This document shows, one piece after another, positions 46,454-58,157 of a stretch of DNA of 64,000 bases (positions within the stretch are counted from its first letter, which is position 1; the number at the start of each line of letters is the position of its first letter). The DNA is from Phlegmacium glaucopus (Eukaryota > Basidiomycota > Agaricomycetes > Agaricales > Cortinariaceae). The notes under the pieces were generated by a model that was given only the letters and a program-made list of their open reading frames with translations, was not told where the DNA came from and made no database searches. The stretch spans positions 772,244 to 836,243 of the forward strand of contig MU130477.1 in the NCBI GenBank assembly GCA_015039465.1. Direction: 5' to 3'. Both the position numbers and the translations under genes were made by a program.

Positions 46454-49400
46454 TCAGTACCACTTGAACCTTTGCCACTTCCTTCCACTTTCTTTAATTG
46501 CTGTCAGTTTCATTCTACTTGTGAGAGTGTCTGGATATTCCGCATCAAGAAGCTTCTTCCTTGTGTCCATCACTTGAACCTCAAGTTTTTCTGCCTCATT
46601 TAACCTTCCTTGATTATGGTATGTCAATGCTAGATTGCCCATGCTTGTAAGGGTGTGTGGATGCTCTGCACCAAAAAGCTTCTTCCTCATGTCCATCACT
46701 TGAACCTCCAGCTGCTCTGCCTCATTCCACCTTCCCTGCTTGTGGTATGTCAATGCTAGATTTCCCATGCTTGTGAGGGTGTGTGGATGCTCTGTGCCAA
46801 AAGACTTCTTTGTCATGTCCATCACTTGAACCTCTAGCTGCTCTGCCTTATTCCATCTTCCCTGATGCCGGTATGTGGATGCTAGATTTCCCATGCTTGT
46901 GAGGGTGTGTGGATGCTCTGCACCAAAAAGCTTTTTTGTCATGTCCATCACTTGAACCTCTAGCTGCTCTGCCTCATTCCACCTTCCCTGATTGTGGTAT
47001 GTCAATGCTAGATTTCCCATGCTTGTGAGGGTGTGTGGATGGTCTGCACCAAAAAGCCTCCTTGTCATGTGCATTACTTTAACCTCTAGCTCCTCTGCAT
47101 CATTCCACCTTCCCTGATGCTGGTATGTGGATGCTAGATTTCCCATGCTTAAGAGGGTGTGTGGATGCTCTGCACCAAAAAGCTTCTTTGTCATGTCCAT
47201 CACTTGAACCTCTAGCTGCTCTGCCTCATTCCACCTTCCCTGATTATGGTATGTGGATGCTAGATTTGCAATGCTTGAGATGGTGTGTGGATGCTCTGCA
47301 CCAAAAAGCTTCTTGTTCATGTCCATGGCTTGAACCTCTAGCTGCTCTGCCTCATTCCACCTTCCCTGATACCGGTATGTGGATGCTAGATTTGCAATGC
47401 TTGAGATGGTGTGTGGATGCTCTTCACCAAAAAGCTTCTTGTTCATGCCCATCACTTGAAAAAACAGCTGCTCTGCCTCATTCCACCTTCCCTGATCCTG
47501 GTATGTGGATGCTAGATTTCCCATGCTTAAGAGGGTATGTGGATGCTCTGCACCAAAAAGCTTCTTTGTCATGTCCATCACTTGAACCTCTAGCTGCTCT
47601 GCCTCATTCCATCTTCCCTGATGACGGTATGTGGATGCTAGATTTGCAATGCTTGAGAGGGTGTCTGGATGTTCTGCGCCAAAAAGCTTCTTCCTCATGT
47701 TCGTCACCTGAACAAACAGCTGCTCTGCCTCATTCCACCTTCCCTGATGCCAGTATGTGGATGCTAGATTTCCCATGCTTGAGAGGTGTGTGTGGATGCT
47801 CTTCACCAAAAAGCTTCTTCCTCATGTCCATCACTTGAACCTCTAGCTGCTCTGCCTCATTCCATCTTCCCTGATGCTGGTATGTGGATGCCAGATTTCC
47901 CATGCTTAAGAGAGTGTGTGGATGTTCTGCACCAAAAAGCTTCTTTGTTGTGTTCATCACTTGAACCTCTAGTTGCTCTGCCTCATTGCACCTTCCATGA
48001 TGCCGGTATGTGGATGCTAGATTTGCCATGCTTAAGAGGGTGTGTGGATGTTCTGCACCAAGGAGTTTCTTCCTCATGTCCATCACTTGAACCTCTAGCT
48101 TCTCTGCCTCATTCCACCTTCCCTGGTGCTGGTATGTGGATGCTAGATTTGCAATACTTGAAATGGTGTGTGGATGCTCTGCACCAAGAAGCTTCTTTCT
48201 CATGTCCATCACTTGGGTATCCAGCTGCTCTGCATTCTTCCACTCTCCATTCTCCCTCATTACCAGTGCAAATTTAGTATATTTATCATCATAGTACTGG
48301 CTGATAAGCCCCATCTGCCTTCCATGTAACTCATTTGCTTTGATATGTGGAAGAACTAATCTCCATAGTGCATAATCCTCAGTGCATAATGCATAATCCT
48401 CAGTGCATAATGCATAATCCTCAGTGGTAAATCTCCATGGAATTGCACAGGACAATATGATGCTTCCCATCTCCCATATTCTTTGCTGCTCAGATTTCAA
48501 CATTCGCTCTCGACTCCAGCAGTGCACCAAAGGATGAACAGACAACATGTCAGATGATTGTCCTCTTCTCATCAAGGAGAATGACAGAAGCACACCGACA
48601 CCTTGCCCAAACAGGAAGTTATCCCACTGACCATCATTGTCCAGTGCAAGTAGGGTATGATCCAATGAATTGATTGCCTGGGGTAGCTTTAAAGCTACCT
48701 CACTATCAATAGCATATTTCTTGGACTCTTCAGCAGCAGATCGGAATATGTTTTTAGAAATATTACTATGATGATAGAAAGCACATATTTGAAGAATTAG
48801 GATTGCAGCCTTGGCTGCTTGTGCATTTCCACTGTCACATTGCCCACTAGCTCTCCTTTCTATTTCTTTAAAGGATAAATCCCAAGTCCCATACACTGTT
48901 TGATTATAATTGGATGCTCCTGTGAATGCAGCATCTGACATAAGAGTCTGACGATGTAAGGAGAATTGTCTCAGATAATTGTTGAGATCACATTTCCCAG
49001 CTTCAATATAAGCACCAGCATGATCAACAGCAAGAGGAATATAGCCAAGTTCATTGACAATCCTTTTAGCAGCTTGTTGATGCTCAGGTAATGGATCCAA
49101 ACAGCTAGATTTGAGAAGTAGAGTTATAGCATCTGACTCCTCCATCTCATTGATTGCAATTCTGTTCTCAAATGAAACAATCCTTCCCATAGATCTGTTT
49201 CTGCTAGTAATCAGAATATTACCTCTGTTACCTGGAGGAATGAACTTGGCCACCACCTCTGGAGAAGGATCATCAGCATTATCAAACACAATCAACCATT
49301 CCTCTTGAATCTGAGATATCCACTGGAGGGCAGACTCAACTGAGCCATCTACACCAAAGACCTGTGCAGCAGGAATGGTGGATATCCCCTTGAAAGACAT

Positions 49401-50554
49401 TGTAATGCTCTCAAGAGAGGAGGCATCAACCCAGAACACATGTAAAAAACTAGAGTAAGAAATGAATCCAATGTTGTTTTGGATGCAATGTGAACACACT
49501 TACCTGTCAGATCTATCTTCTGTGAACTTGAGACAGATCTGGGTCTTTCCAATCCCTCCCAATCCCCAGAGGAGACAAGAACGCCTTGACATTAGTTGAC
49601 CATTAGTACGAGGACCAAAAATGTTTTTAAGTTTGTCGAGTACATCTTTCCGTCCAGTAAAGATTGGACTGGGGTTTGGTTTTTGAGGTACAGGGGTCTT
49701 TATCTGCCCTTGGCCACTATTGGCCGGGGGCATATTGACTACATAGTTCTGGCAGATATGATTATTGCGAAACTATTTCACAATATACGAGAAAGGCTTA
49801 CAAAGGTTCCGCCAGCGATGAGGGAATTTTGGGCATTCGGAAAGAAACCCGACCCAGAATACTGTGTCTGTTGATCATTGAGAATAGCCGAGAACAGCAG
49901 GTGTAAGCAACTCACGCAGGGATTTTGGTCTGAATCCGTAGATCCCAAGATGGCTTGCATGTTGACATCAGGCGACGAGAGCGAAATTTCTCCCGAATAG
50001 GCTACAGGAGCGACTGAGACTTGGAGTTCATGGTCAGTCTGATCAACGACAATGATTGAGTGGTTGTGGATGTGATGGGTCGAATTGAATACTTACGCGA
50101 GCAGGATCATTGATCTCCACTAAGGCGGGGACTGGGGCAGAGACTTGGAGTTCATTGGCGGCCTACTCGACGATGATTGAGTGATTATGGACGTGATGGG
50201 ATGGGATAAGTTGAACGCTTACGAGAAAAAGATCATTGATCTCCAAGGCAGATACTGGGGCGGAGACCTGAAGTTCCTGGATAGCCTAATCGACGACGAT
50301 GAATAAGCAATTTCGGACGCGATTGCTAAAGACAAATACTCACAGTAATTACAACGGCTTGATTAACTTGAGCGCTTTCAGCTGCAGCGCTAGCAGGAAT
50401 GAATGGCATGAGATCAGCGATGCTTGTTGAGGATGTCGATGGCGAAGTTGCTACTTCAGGCCTTACCAAGAGCGCCGGTGGTGGTCAGAGATGTGTGTTT
50501 TGCATTCTTAGACTTGACAAGTTTCTTATAAATGCGCTTCATATCGCTGAACAT
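46454..50554 (-). pseudogene. NB-ARC-TPR STAND protein, copy C (exon 1 lesion and TPR frameshift)
   Basis: Inverted relative to copies A and B, with the same seven-exon plan. The start is at 50554, the P-loop exon at 49733-49502 (WGLGGIGKTQI) and the last exon begins at about 49440 with FWVDASS, WLIVFDNADD and YIPLAVDHAGAY. Two lesions are visible. In exon 1, bases after GALG are deleted relative to A and B, giving GGTAAGGCCTGA and a stop. At about 47788, gagaggtgtgtgtgg has one base more than the normal gagagggtgtgtgg, shifting frame after the third TPR unit. Ten further TPR units stay open in the new frame to 46454, so the slip is young or a consensus error. A 7-aa unit TEDYALC is tandemly tripled near 48362-48425. 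All TPR units here carry NLASTY or NLALTY, unlike the NLAATY of A and B. Confidence 0.8.
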
Positions 50555-50652
50555 TGGGTTGTGGTGCTCGATGCGCAGTGGGTGATGAGAGGCAAGAAGA
50601 AGGACGTTCTGATTACATAAGAGCTGTCGCACCTCATGCCTGTGTACCTTTA

Positions 50653-51476
50653 GTCAGATGTAAATGCGGCAGGAAGCCAGTCGTTCTCACCTATATAGTG
50701 GTCTGTTTTTGATCATGTAGGTTTACTGCCTATTTTTGTCGCGAGATTTTCAAAAACGACATGTGACCCCTGTGCCTGAGCAAACAAAGGAGCACAGCTA
50801 GATAGCTCAAAGATAGCTTCATCCTTCGTCAGCCTTCGTCCTGCTCTCACCTGGGAGGAATTTAATGCCATTTCAAGATTGTCTCTCCCGTATGTCCTTC
50901 CCCATCTAATGTCCTTCCCATCTATAATGTGTTATCCGCCAATTATCCGCACACCAGATATCAGTGTACCGAAGGATAAACCCATTCTGAGCCGGACCTT
51001 CTTACTGTATATGTAAATTCATATTAGCTGGATGTCGATATGCCAGAAGCTCGCGAGATGGGATAGAGGGTTTGACTTCTCTGATATCGAATACCTTCTG
51101 TTGGATAATGAATTTCATCAAAGGGTTGGCACCAATGAGGGTTTGGATAAAGCTGATGTCGTCATATCATCACCCCACAATTCCACCTATATCTGTCTCT
51201 CGCAAGAGGAAAGCTGCTGCGATTGATGAAAATGGACAATCAAATGTGTCAGACATGAAATCGCAGAAACAAAAAATCTGAACCATTGGGAACAATAGAA
51301 AAAAGAATGGACGAGGTGTTGACGCTGCTCAAGGAATTAAAAATTTACATTCAGTGAATTTATTTATCAAGCATTCTCTATGTCTCATGAAAACAGTATA
51401 TCGCGAGAATAAAACCACAAAGTAGTTTCCCACTTTCTTCAACAAGCTACTCAAAACGGTAAACCCAACTAGACTA
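50653..51476. mobile_element. 824-base insertion with 11-base target duplication upstream of copy C
   Basis: GTGTACCTTTA occurs at 50642-50652 and again at 51477-51487, bracketing 824 bases absent from the 5' flanks of copies A and B. In B the uninterrupted site reads ttgtacctttacag on the same strand. No convincing terminal inverted repeats or poly-A tail are seen. Inside, plus-strand exon-like frames read PTIPPISVSRKRKAAAIDEN and, further on, TIEKRMDEVLTLLKELKI. An unclassified transposon (MULE-like by duplication length) or retroposed gene fragment is possible. Confidence 0.6.
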
Positions 51477-51487
51477 GTGTACCTTTA

Positions 51488-51840
51488 CAGACACTGACTC
51501 AAATCATCTTGTTGAAATTTGTATAATGAAAGATCACTTATATTGGCCAAATTGGTGGCCATCGATGATCGATGGATTTCTGAGCGCTGAGTGGTATTTG
51601 TTGTTACCTTGACGTACCTGATTTAACAGTGGTCCAACTCTCAGTGCACCGAAAATTGTACCACTTGACACACTCTAAATGTCCTGATGGCCTGGTCTGA
51701 TGATAAGAATGTTTTGCTAACATCGGAATAATCCGGGCTAGGTGCGTGAATTAGTTGAGGGCTAACGCAGCAATCACACGGAACTCGGTCAAAGCATACT
51801 GTAAGGAACAAGACTGGCCAACCAACCGGCTGAAGGGTGC
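51488..51840 (-). promoter_or_regulatory. Displaced 5' flank of NB-ARC-TPR copy C
   Basis: Matches the promoter-proximal block of copies A and B, including the TATAAGTGATC box (reverse complement at about 51533-51545). Because of the 824-base insertion, the box is about 980 bases from the ATG instead of about 130-155. Confidence 0.45.
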
Positions 51841-52499
51841 ATGAAAAATTGCACAAGGACTTCGCCATTCCCAAGAGGACAACAGAGGCAGTGGCAAGCG
51901 AAGCACACGGGAGGCTCATGAAACTCAACACCAGCGGAGGAAGAGATCCTCGTAATCAATCTGTTGAACAAGGCTTCCCACAATCACTCAAAAACATCGA
52001 GGGCCTGGCAACCCTGCTTCAAAAGGCTTGTCTCGGAGATAACTTGGCGAGAATTGGGTCCACCTTCTGATCAAGGGACACAACGCGTCGTTGGTGGGCG
52101 AGGAGCCAAGGCTCAGCATAAACAAGGTGGTGCGAAAATTATTATAGTGCATGGGTATCCGCTAGTCTAAAGTGAGAAGCATAGAATTGAAGGTTCGACT
52201 GGAGGACTCAGCCTCCCTTGTTAGTAAGTAGCGGAGTCATCTGTTGAGATCATATAACCACCGGGAAACGCACAGCAAGTCCAGTCTTGCTTCCCCTGTA
52301 ACATAGGGATTGATACTGGTCTGCAACTGGTCAGAGACCGCAGAAATTAGTAAAAGATGCTGGCCTCATTGACAGCATTGTTAATGTTAGAAGTTGTTGC
52401 CAGAGCCATTGTAGTTGTCGGGGCATTTCTTCCGTTATTCACGCTTTTAGGAGCCTGCATATAACGCGTGAAAGAACGGAAAGGCCTCTCTGTTCGCCA
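51841..52499. other. Intergenic stretch between the copy C flank and the XRN1 fragment
   Basis: Up to about 52160 it corresponds to 22880-23290 of the copy B block. A 77-codon plus-strand frame at 51837-52070 has no equivalent open frame in copy B and is not called. The remainder is unassigned. Confidence 0.4.
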
Positions 52500-55485
52500 G
52501 TATGATAATACAACACAAAAAACTAATAGTCAGTCCGATAAACATCAACGTGAACCTCACGATGCAAGAGGGGGAGCAGCGAAATCTGCCGCGGAAAGTT
52601 GATCCCTTGACCTCGACCACTCCCTGGAACGAAGCCACGACCACCACAAAACCCTGGAACAAAACCTCTGCCTCCTCGTGGGGGTCCTCCTCCACAGCTA
52701 GAATTATGAAGAGGGATAAACGGCGTAGACGGCACTGCTGCTGCGCCAGGCGAGACAATTTCGACACGCGTTGCCGGGACCTGAGTGGCTGGAGAAGGCG
52801 GTCCACCACGACAATTTACATAGCCTCCTCGCCATCCACCTCTATTTGGGTTAACCATGATGTGAACATGTGACGGTTGTTGTGGACTCTGAAAGAATTT
52901 TTTAAAACAAGTCAGGGATATATTTGACTTGAAATAAGAAAAAAATATGGCTTACTTTACGGGAGGCGCAGGTCTGAAACCTGAAGCTGCCGCCTGTCCT
53001 GGTGCTGGTGTAATGGCTGGATGTTCACCAAAACGAGGTTTGAAAGGTGTATTATTGTGAACAGGTGGAGGAGCTTTCGGATTGGTCGATGTGACGAACT
53101 GAAGATCAGTCAAATTCAGGCTCATATTGAATCCAACTGTTGAGCCACGATAGTGCGAACATCTAAAGAGAAGCAAAGTCAAAAACGACAAAGTTCAACG
53201 AGTCCGACTGTCAAACGGACCGATCTCCTAGTGTAACACCGGACATAAGGGAACATCCCACACTACATCTATCGACTTGGCATTGAGGCCTACCACCACT
53301 CCCTTGACAGATAATGGGACGCCTCCTGGATCTTGAACTATTGTTACGCGATCTCCAAGTGCGAAATGTTGGTTCTGAAGGCGATACGCATGAGAAGGTT
53401 TGAGCACTGCCTGTCTTGGGATGCTTTTGACAATCGCCTTCTTGATCGATCCAGGAGACTTGCTCTGCGTAATGGTATCAGCCATAGCCTCAATTTCAGC
53501 TACGGTTTCCTTGAGAGACAAGCGGGTATCAGAAAATTTGAGTTTGTTCGACAGCGAGGATATCGGAGGATATCCGGTCATACCCTGGTCAACTGATCAC
53601 AGTAAAGAGACACGGCCTCGAAATCTCTGACACCTTTGGATTTGAGCCAACTCTTGATTTCCTTGACTTGTCCATCAGGATCGGGACCTGGAAGTGCCTT
53701 CATCATGCCTATTAATATACGTTAGCAACATAGCCCCACAGAGGGGACGATAATAGCACACACCATCTCCATTACCATCAAGACAACGAAAGACAGTTGG
53801 GAGTTTGTTCTACAAAATAAGGAATCATTACATGCGTTCGTCAACCACAAAAAAAAGAAAAGGGAAACCTACCTTGTATTCTCTCAACAATTCGACCGCC
53901 TTCTCGCTATAATCAGTTTCGACCTTCCTTCCTTGGATAATCAATTACTTTCAAAGCCTTCCCTTCGTATTTTAAACTGAGTGTCATGATTGTCTGAGGC
54001 GATAACCATGAAACGCGAAGTGATCTTTCCCAGCGCTCTTCCAGAGATTCCTACCATTTCGGCAGCCTTGAAAGAAGGGCAGTATGAACAACGACGTCTT
54101 TGAATTTATCGATTTCTGCCTTCTCAGATGGGAAGAACTGGATAGAACATGGTTTAGTATAACATGAATGTACGCGTGGCAGGGGGGTTACGCACAGCAA
54201 GGATAACAGACAAAGTCGTTTCCGTTGTTGCAGACACTTGAGCAGCAACGCCATAAGCGTGTTCTCCCAGGAAAATGATTTTATGCCTTCAGGGAACTCT
54301 TCCGATAGCTTAGGCGCGTCTCTCTCTCTATGAACCGAGGGTCCTCAGAACCAACCTAAAGACATTTGTACAGCTTGTTCCCATTCTTTATCGAGTCCTT
54401 CATAATCTTTCACGAACGCGCCGGACTCCAGGCGTTTCAAACCTAGTGAAAAAAAGACAATCGTCAATCATCTATGCCAAAAAAAAAGAGCAGAACGACA
54501 GGAAAACAAGACAAGAATGACTGACTAACCTTTCAAAGGCCGGACACGCAGTAACACTTCAAGGTCACCAGTAATAACACCACAATATTTCGAATGCCTT
54601 CCCTCGATCTGTTCAGCTTTCGGCTTCCAATGATTCGATCCATGAGGGGCAGAAAGGACTTTCACAGGACTTCCAGGCGTAACCACGAACTTCTCATACT
54701 TGAACATCGAATCCGAAGCAGCAACCACCAACCCTTCCTGCAAAAATGGCCAATTCATAAACGTCCTTTCATTAACCATCTCTCGTGTGATGTCTTGTGT
54801 TTTCCTGCCTTCATACGTGTTCTTGATATGGATGATCATGGAATTGTTACGGCTTTCCGTTCCGTGTACGTCGATCCCATGATGGATTAATAAAGCGGTA
54901 GTTGGGAGAGTGTGGAGATATGGGAACCCTGTCACGGCTTCAACCCCTAGAGCAACTCTGTCGCAGAGCCCTGGAATGAGGTGTAGTAGGCTGTAGTCCA
55001 TCCAAAGTAGGTTGGATCCAATGCTTCCATTATACAAGCACATCGATAGAGGGGAGGGAAGAATCCTGGTAACGATGATGGATAAACTGTCGTTTCGTCT
55101 GGGTGGAACCTGAATTTAGTGCTCGTTCCCCATGAGTTTCGATGTTGCTCCTCTAGTCACTAGTGTGAGACGATGTTCACGCTTAACAAAATTTGGTAAG
55201 AAACGATATGGAAACAAAATAATAAATTTAACACACCTGCCATACCTTTGTGCTTTCATCAATAAATGCAATCTTCACAACCACCTGCCAATCTTGCCTT
55301 TTCCCATTCAGATCCAACCCAAACTCCAATGGATAAAAGTCGAGAATGGGTGAATTAGGATCATACATCAGATCCTAATCGTACCAAAAAAACAGGTTGA
55401 GATCGACAAACATAAACTTTTTTTTGGGGAAAAACGACGAACCCGATATGCTACGCATGCTAACAATACCCCATCAACTGTTCAT
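52500..55485 (-). pseudogene. XRN1: XRN1 5'-3' exoribonuclease, 3' part only (copy C)
   Basis: Better preserved than copy B. On the minus strand it reads [19 protein letters not shown], then [58 protein letters not shown] and DSMFKYEKFVVTPGSPVKVL. LESGAFVKDYEGLDKEWEQA, FFPSEKAEIDKFKDVVV and the SH3-like block ALGDRVTIVQDPGGVPLSVK follow, then the Gly/Arg-rich C-terminus (GGRGFVPGFCGGRGFVPG). The D1-border exon LRNVDQM and part of the following exon are deleted (near 55470). Frames are broken in several places, so it is not a functional nuclease. The catalytic N-terminal region is missing. Confidence 0.82.
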
Positions 55486-56300
55486 GGGTGGAAATACCCA
55501 CGTCTTGCTGATAAATGGCCATATCTCCCATTGCTCACTTGAGCTTCCCACCCCACTGCACACATGTACTTCAGGGGCTGGATATAGTCTGCTTCGCGAA
55601 GATGAAGAACAAGTTGGGAAGCGAAATCCCAAAAGTTTGAAATTTAAAGACTTGTAGAGGCCAGTGTAGGAAAAGATGATTTTCCAGGGGTATTTGAGCG
55701 TGCATTCCGCCGATCCTTCAAGGCTGGGCTTGCGAAAACTGGTGTTTATCCATTGAAACCTGACGCAATCTCTGAAGAGCGGAGCTTACCAACTTGAACA
55801 CAAAGACATCCTTCCCCATTCTCCAGCCCAGCCCGGTGCGAGCCACATCACAGCAATGGGTAGAATTATCTCCTACGACGCACACAGCCCCAATTGCAAC
55901 CTCAACCAGGCAACCTAGCGAGCCTATGATTGATCGAGAGGTTGAGGTGCCAACAAAGCGGATGTGTGAATTATTTCGCGCGCTAGTGACGACGTCGTCC
56001 AGCCTCTCTTATTCTGTCGAAAACACGGATAACGTTTTCTGCCTTCTCGCCAGCAGCCCCAGTTCTCGAGTACCTGCCAGAAAAACCAGATATCAATCCC
56101 ACGAAGCATTACAGACACATTGACGAACTCACCAAAAGCTACTCCTACTCACGCGATATTATTCTGGCTCGGGAAGTCATTGATGAGAGGAAAACGCGCC
56201 GGTTGTCGTCCAGCACGTTCATCTGAGTCGACTTGATCAATCCCTGGAGATGAAGGAGGACAAAACAAAAGATGATCGCATCCTGGGCTAGTTCGTGATG
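55486..56300 (+). pseudogene. pogo/CENP-B-type DDE transposase C-terminal fragment (copy C)
   Basis: Plus-strand counterpart of the fragment at 19480-20340. Blocks read HVLLINGHISHCSLEL, then FPGVFERAFRRSFKAGLAKT followed by GVYPLKPDAISEERS. It is interrupted by stops after KSLKFKDL and SLPT. The C-terminal remainder to about 56300 is degenerate and matches only by DNA similarity (gatcaa-cctg-agatgaa and acgtgctgg-cgacaa on opposite strands). Confidence 0.7.
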
Positions 56301-56462
56301 CGTGACGTGACAGGCTTGTCTTATGCCACCAAGTCTGTCGCCACAATGGCTTCTGCAAGAAGCATCAGCTGCAATGTTCAAAAGTCTTCTATTACAAAGG
56401 TAATACCACTGAAGTCCCAAAAAGGTGCAAGGAGTGCGACCGTGAGGGCGATAATACACAGA

Positions 56463-57588
56463 ATGAAGAGCAGTGAAGATAGCAGGTCAGTTTTGGAGCC
56501 GGGTATAGTGAAACTCGGAGAGGGAGGCTACAACGATGTATTCTTAATATCCTCCGTACGCTCTCTGCTAGTTGAGAAATGAAGTGGACTTCACACAGCA
56601 CATTATTTAGGACGTCAATTCAAGTCCCTTCGGTGACATGAAACCTTTTGTTCTGCGGCTCCCGAAGCAAGAAAGCCTTCTCCCTTACCAAGTTCTAAAC
56701 GAAATTACTTGCATCTCCATTGTTTCTTCAAACTGCCCCGACATCCCCGTTCCGGTTGTTCATGCATTTGCCACGGACACTTCTGATGCTTTCATTGCGG
56801 AAGAGTATATCCACGGAGAACCTTTGAGTTCCTGTTGGAACCGCTTCAGCGAAACCGAAAAAGGACATGTAGCGCAACGGATAGCCGAGATCATTGTGGA
56901 CATGGGAGAGATGCGTTTCGATGGAATAGGAGGTTTCACGGGCGGCAAGGATTGTTTGCTTGGACCAACTGTGGAAGGAAGTAAGCTTTTTAAGGGACGG
57001 GTGCGTTCCTCATCTCTGCATATATTATATGGAGCTAACTGCACTGGACAGAGTAAATTTCATTCGAATAACTGCTACGATATTGGCCCCTACAAGAGTA
57101 CGAAGGAGTACGTTCTTGCTTGCTACGACAAGGAGATATATTATTACACTCACGCTTCTGCATCGGATATCGATTCTGATCTCTTCGAAGATATGTCTGT
57201 TGAGCGCTTCGTAGCGCAGTTGCGGGACAAAAGGAGCTTTCTGGAAGTAAATTATAATCCAGTAGATGAGCCGTTCGTACTCGTTCACGGCGACTTCAAC
57301 GGTCGGAACATTCTGATGGGTGGGAGTGACGTCGTGGCCGTACTGGACTGGGAGTTCTCGGGAGCATATCCTTTGAGCGAACTTGTAGGGGGAGTTGGGA
57401 TGGAGGTCCTTGAAGTCATCGATGGTGAATCCGAAAAGGAGAATTCCATGTGGAGTGCAAGGATTTTAAGAATGGTAGCATCCACGGCGAGGAAGAGGCA
57501 TTGGCCTGAGAATGAAGTGGGAATGTTGGTTGGCTCTGGAGACCCAATTGTTGGTTACGCAAGGACAGAGATGTTCCCAGTTGAATAA
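56463..57588 (+). CDS. Fungal aminoglycoside-phosphotransferase-family protein
   Basis: APH/CHK-like kinase-fold protein common in fungi, unrelated in detail to the one at 34312. Exons are 56463-56555, 56611-57000 and 57052-57588, giving about 339 aa; both introns are phase 0. The N-lobe reads IVKLGEGGYNDVFLIS, then FGDMKPFVLRLPKQE, and further on IPVPVVHAFATD and FIAEEYIHGEPLSSCW. The catalytic loop is LVHGDFNGRNILM and the metal site VLDWEFSGAYPLSEL. The second intron is in frame and could be retained (RVRSSSLHILYG). An earlier ATG at 56346 is in frame, but its extra residues overlap the duplicated transposase border, so I prefer 56463. The substrate is unknown. Confidence 0.8.
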
Positions 57589-57744
57589 TATACTATGCAC
57601 GCCTCTCATCTTATTGCTACCGAACCACTATCTTTGTACTGCGATGCCTGTAAAATATAATTGAACCTAGACATCTGGAGGGTGACTGTAAATGTCCCTA
57701 CGTTGACCAGCCTGAGTAAATGTGTTCCATGCATGGGGCATGCT

Positions 57745-58149
57745 TCAGAGAGTAGAAAAATGAGAGGTGGGATGTGTGGCGAGTTTCTGACGACCTTGAT
57801 TTCGCTTTGGATGAAAGTCGTTACGGAGGGGAAGGAAACTTGCCACCGCAGGAGTTGAATTAGCATCGGAATGAGACATACTGTCGTTCTCGGTCGTCCT
57901 CTCGGCCAATTCGTCATATGTATCCGTTGAAAGCTCTTGAAACTGCTGCTTCATCAACCTCGTTAATTTCTGTCTGGCGGGCGGCCTTGAGTTGGGCGGG
58001 GCCCGCCCCATCTCAATAAACACCACTGCACTTGAGACAAACTGTAACAAAACAAAGTCGCATTTTTCGAGGTACAGGGAGAGATAGAGGCTGACTTCGT
58101 CTAGATGTGTGCGTGCTATGATGTGTGGATCGGAGATCCAGCGACGGGA
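57745..58149 (-). pseudogene. SPA2/GIT1 homology-domain fragment (polarity scaffold)
   Basis: On the minus strand the Spa2 homology domain is readable. IIARTHLDEVSLYLSLYLEK is followed by an intron remnant whose donor reads AATGCG instead of GT, then PPNSRPPARQKLTRLMKQQF and QELSTDTYDELAER. LPLRNDFHPKRNQGRQKLAT and HPTSHFSTL come next, before a stop. Fungal SPA2 organises polarised growth at the hyphal tip and is normally over 900 aa; here only the first about 130 aa exist. The downstream gene is missing and a MITE sits directly at its 5' side, so it is a non-functional fragment. Confidence 0.7.
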
Positions 58150-58157
58150 CGGCAGGT

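Larger units (their letters stand above)
46454..56300 (-). repeat. Inverted segmental duplication, copy C block
   Basis: Partner of 19480-28400 in reverse orientation, longer mainly because of the 824-base insertion at 50653. The two arms are separated by about 18 kb containing eS10, a phosphotransferase, an F-box gene, DSN1 and SLATT-1. Confidence 0.85.

Noticed and set aside
47125..48277. Long open frames on the plus strand opposite copy C (for example 237 codons)
   Set aside because: They are antisense shadows of the 126-base TPR array. The period is divisible by three, so any stop-free antisense unit stays open when repeated.
52447..52873. Overlapping plus-strand frame opposite the XRN1 end (MIIQHKKLIV...)
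   Set aside because: Shadow of the Gly/Arg-rich XRN1 C-terminus, which reads correctly on the minus strand.
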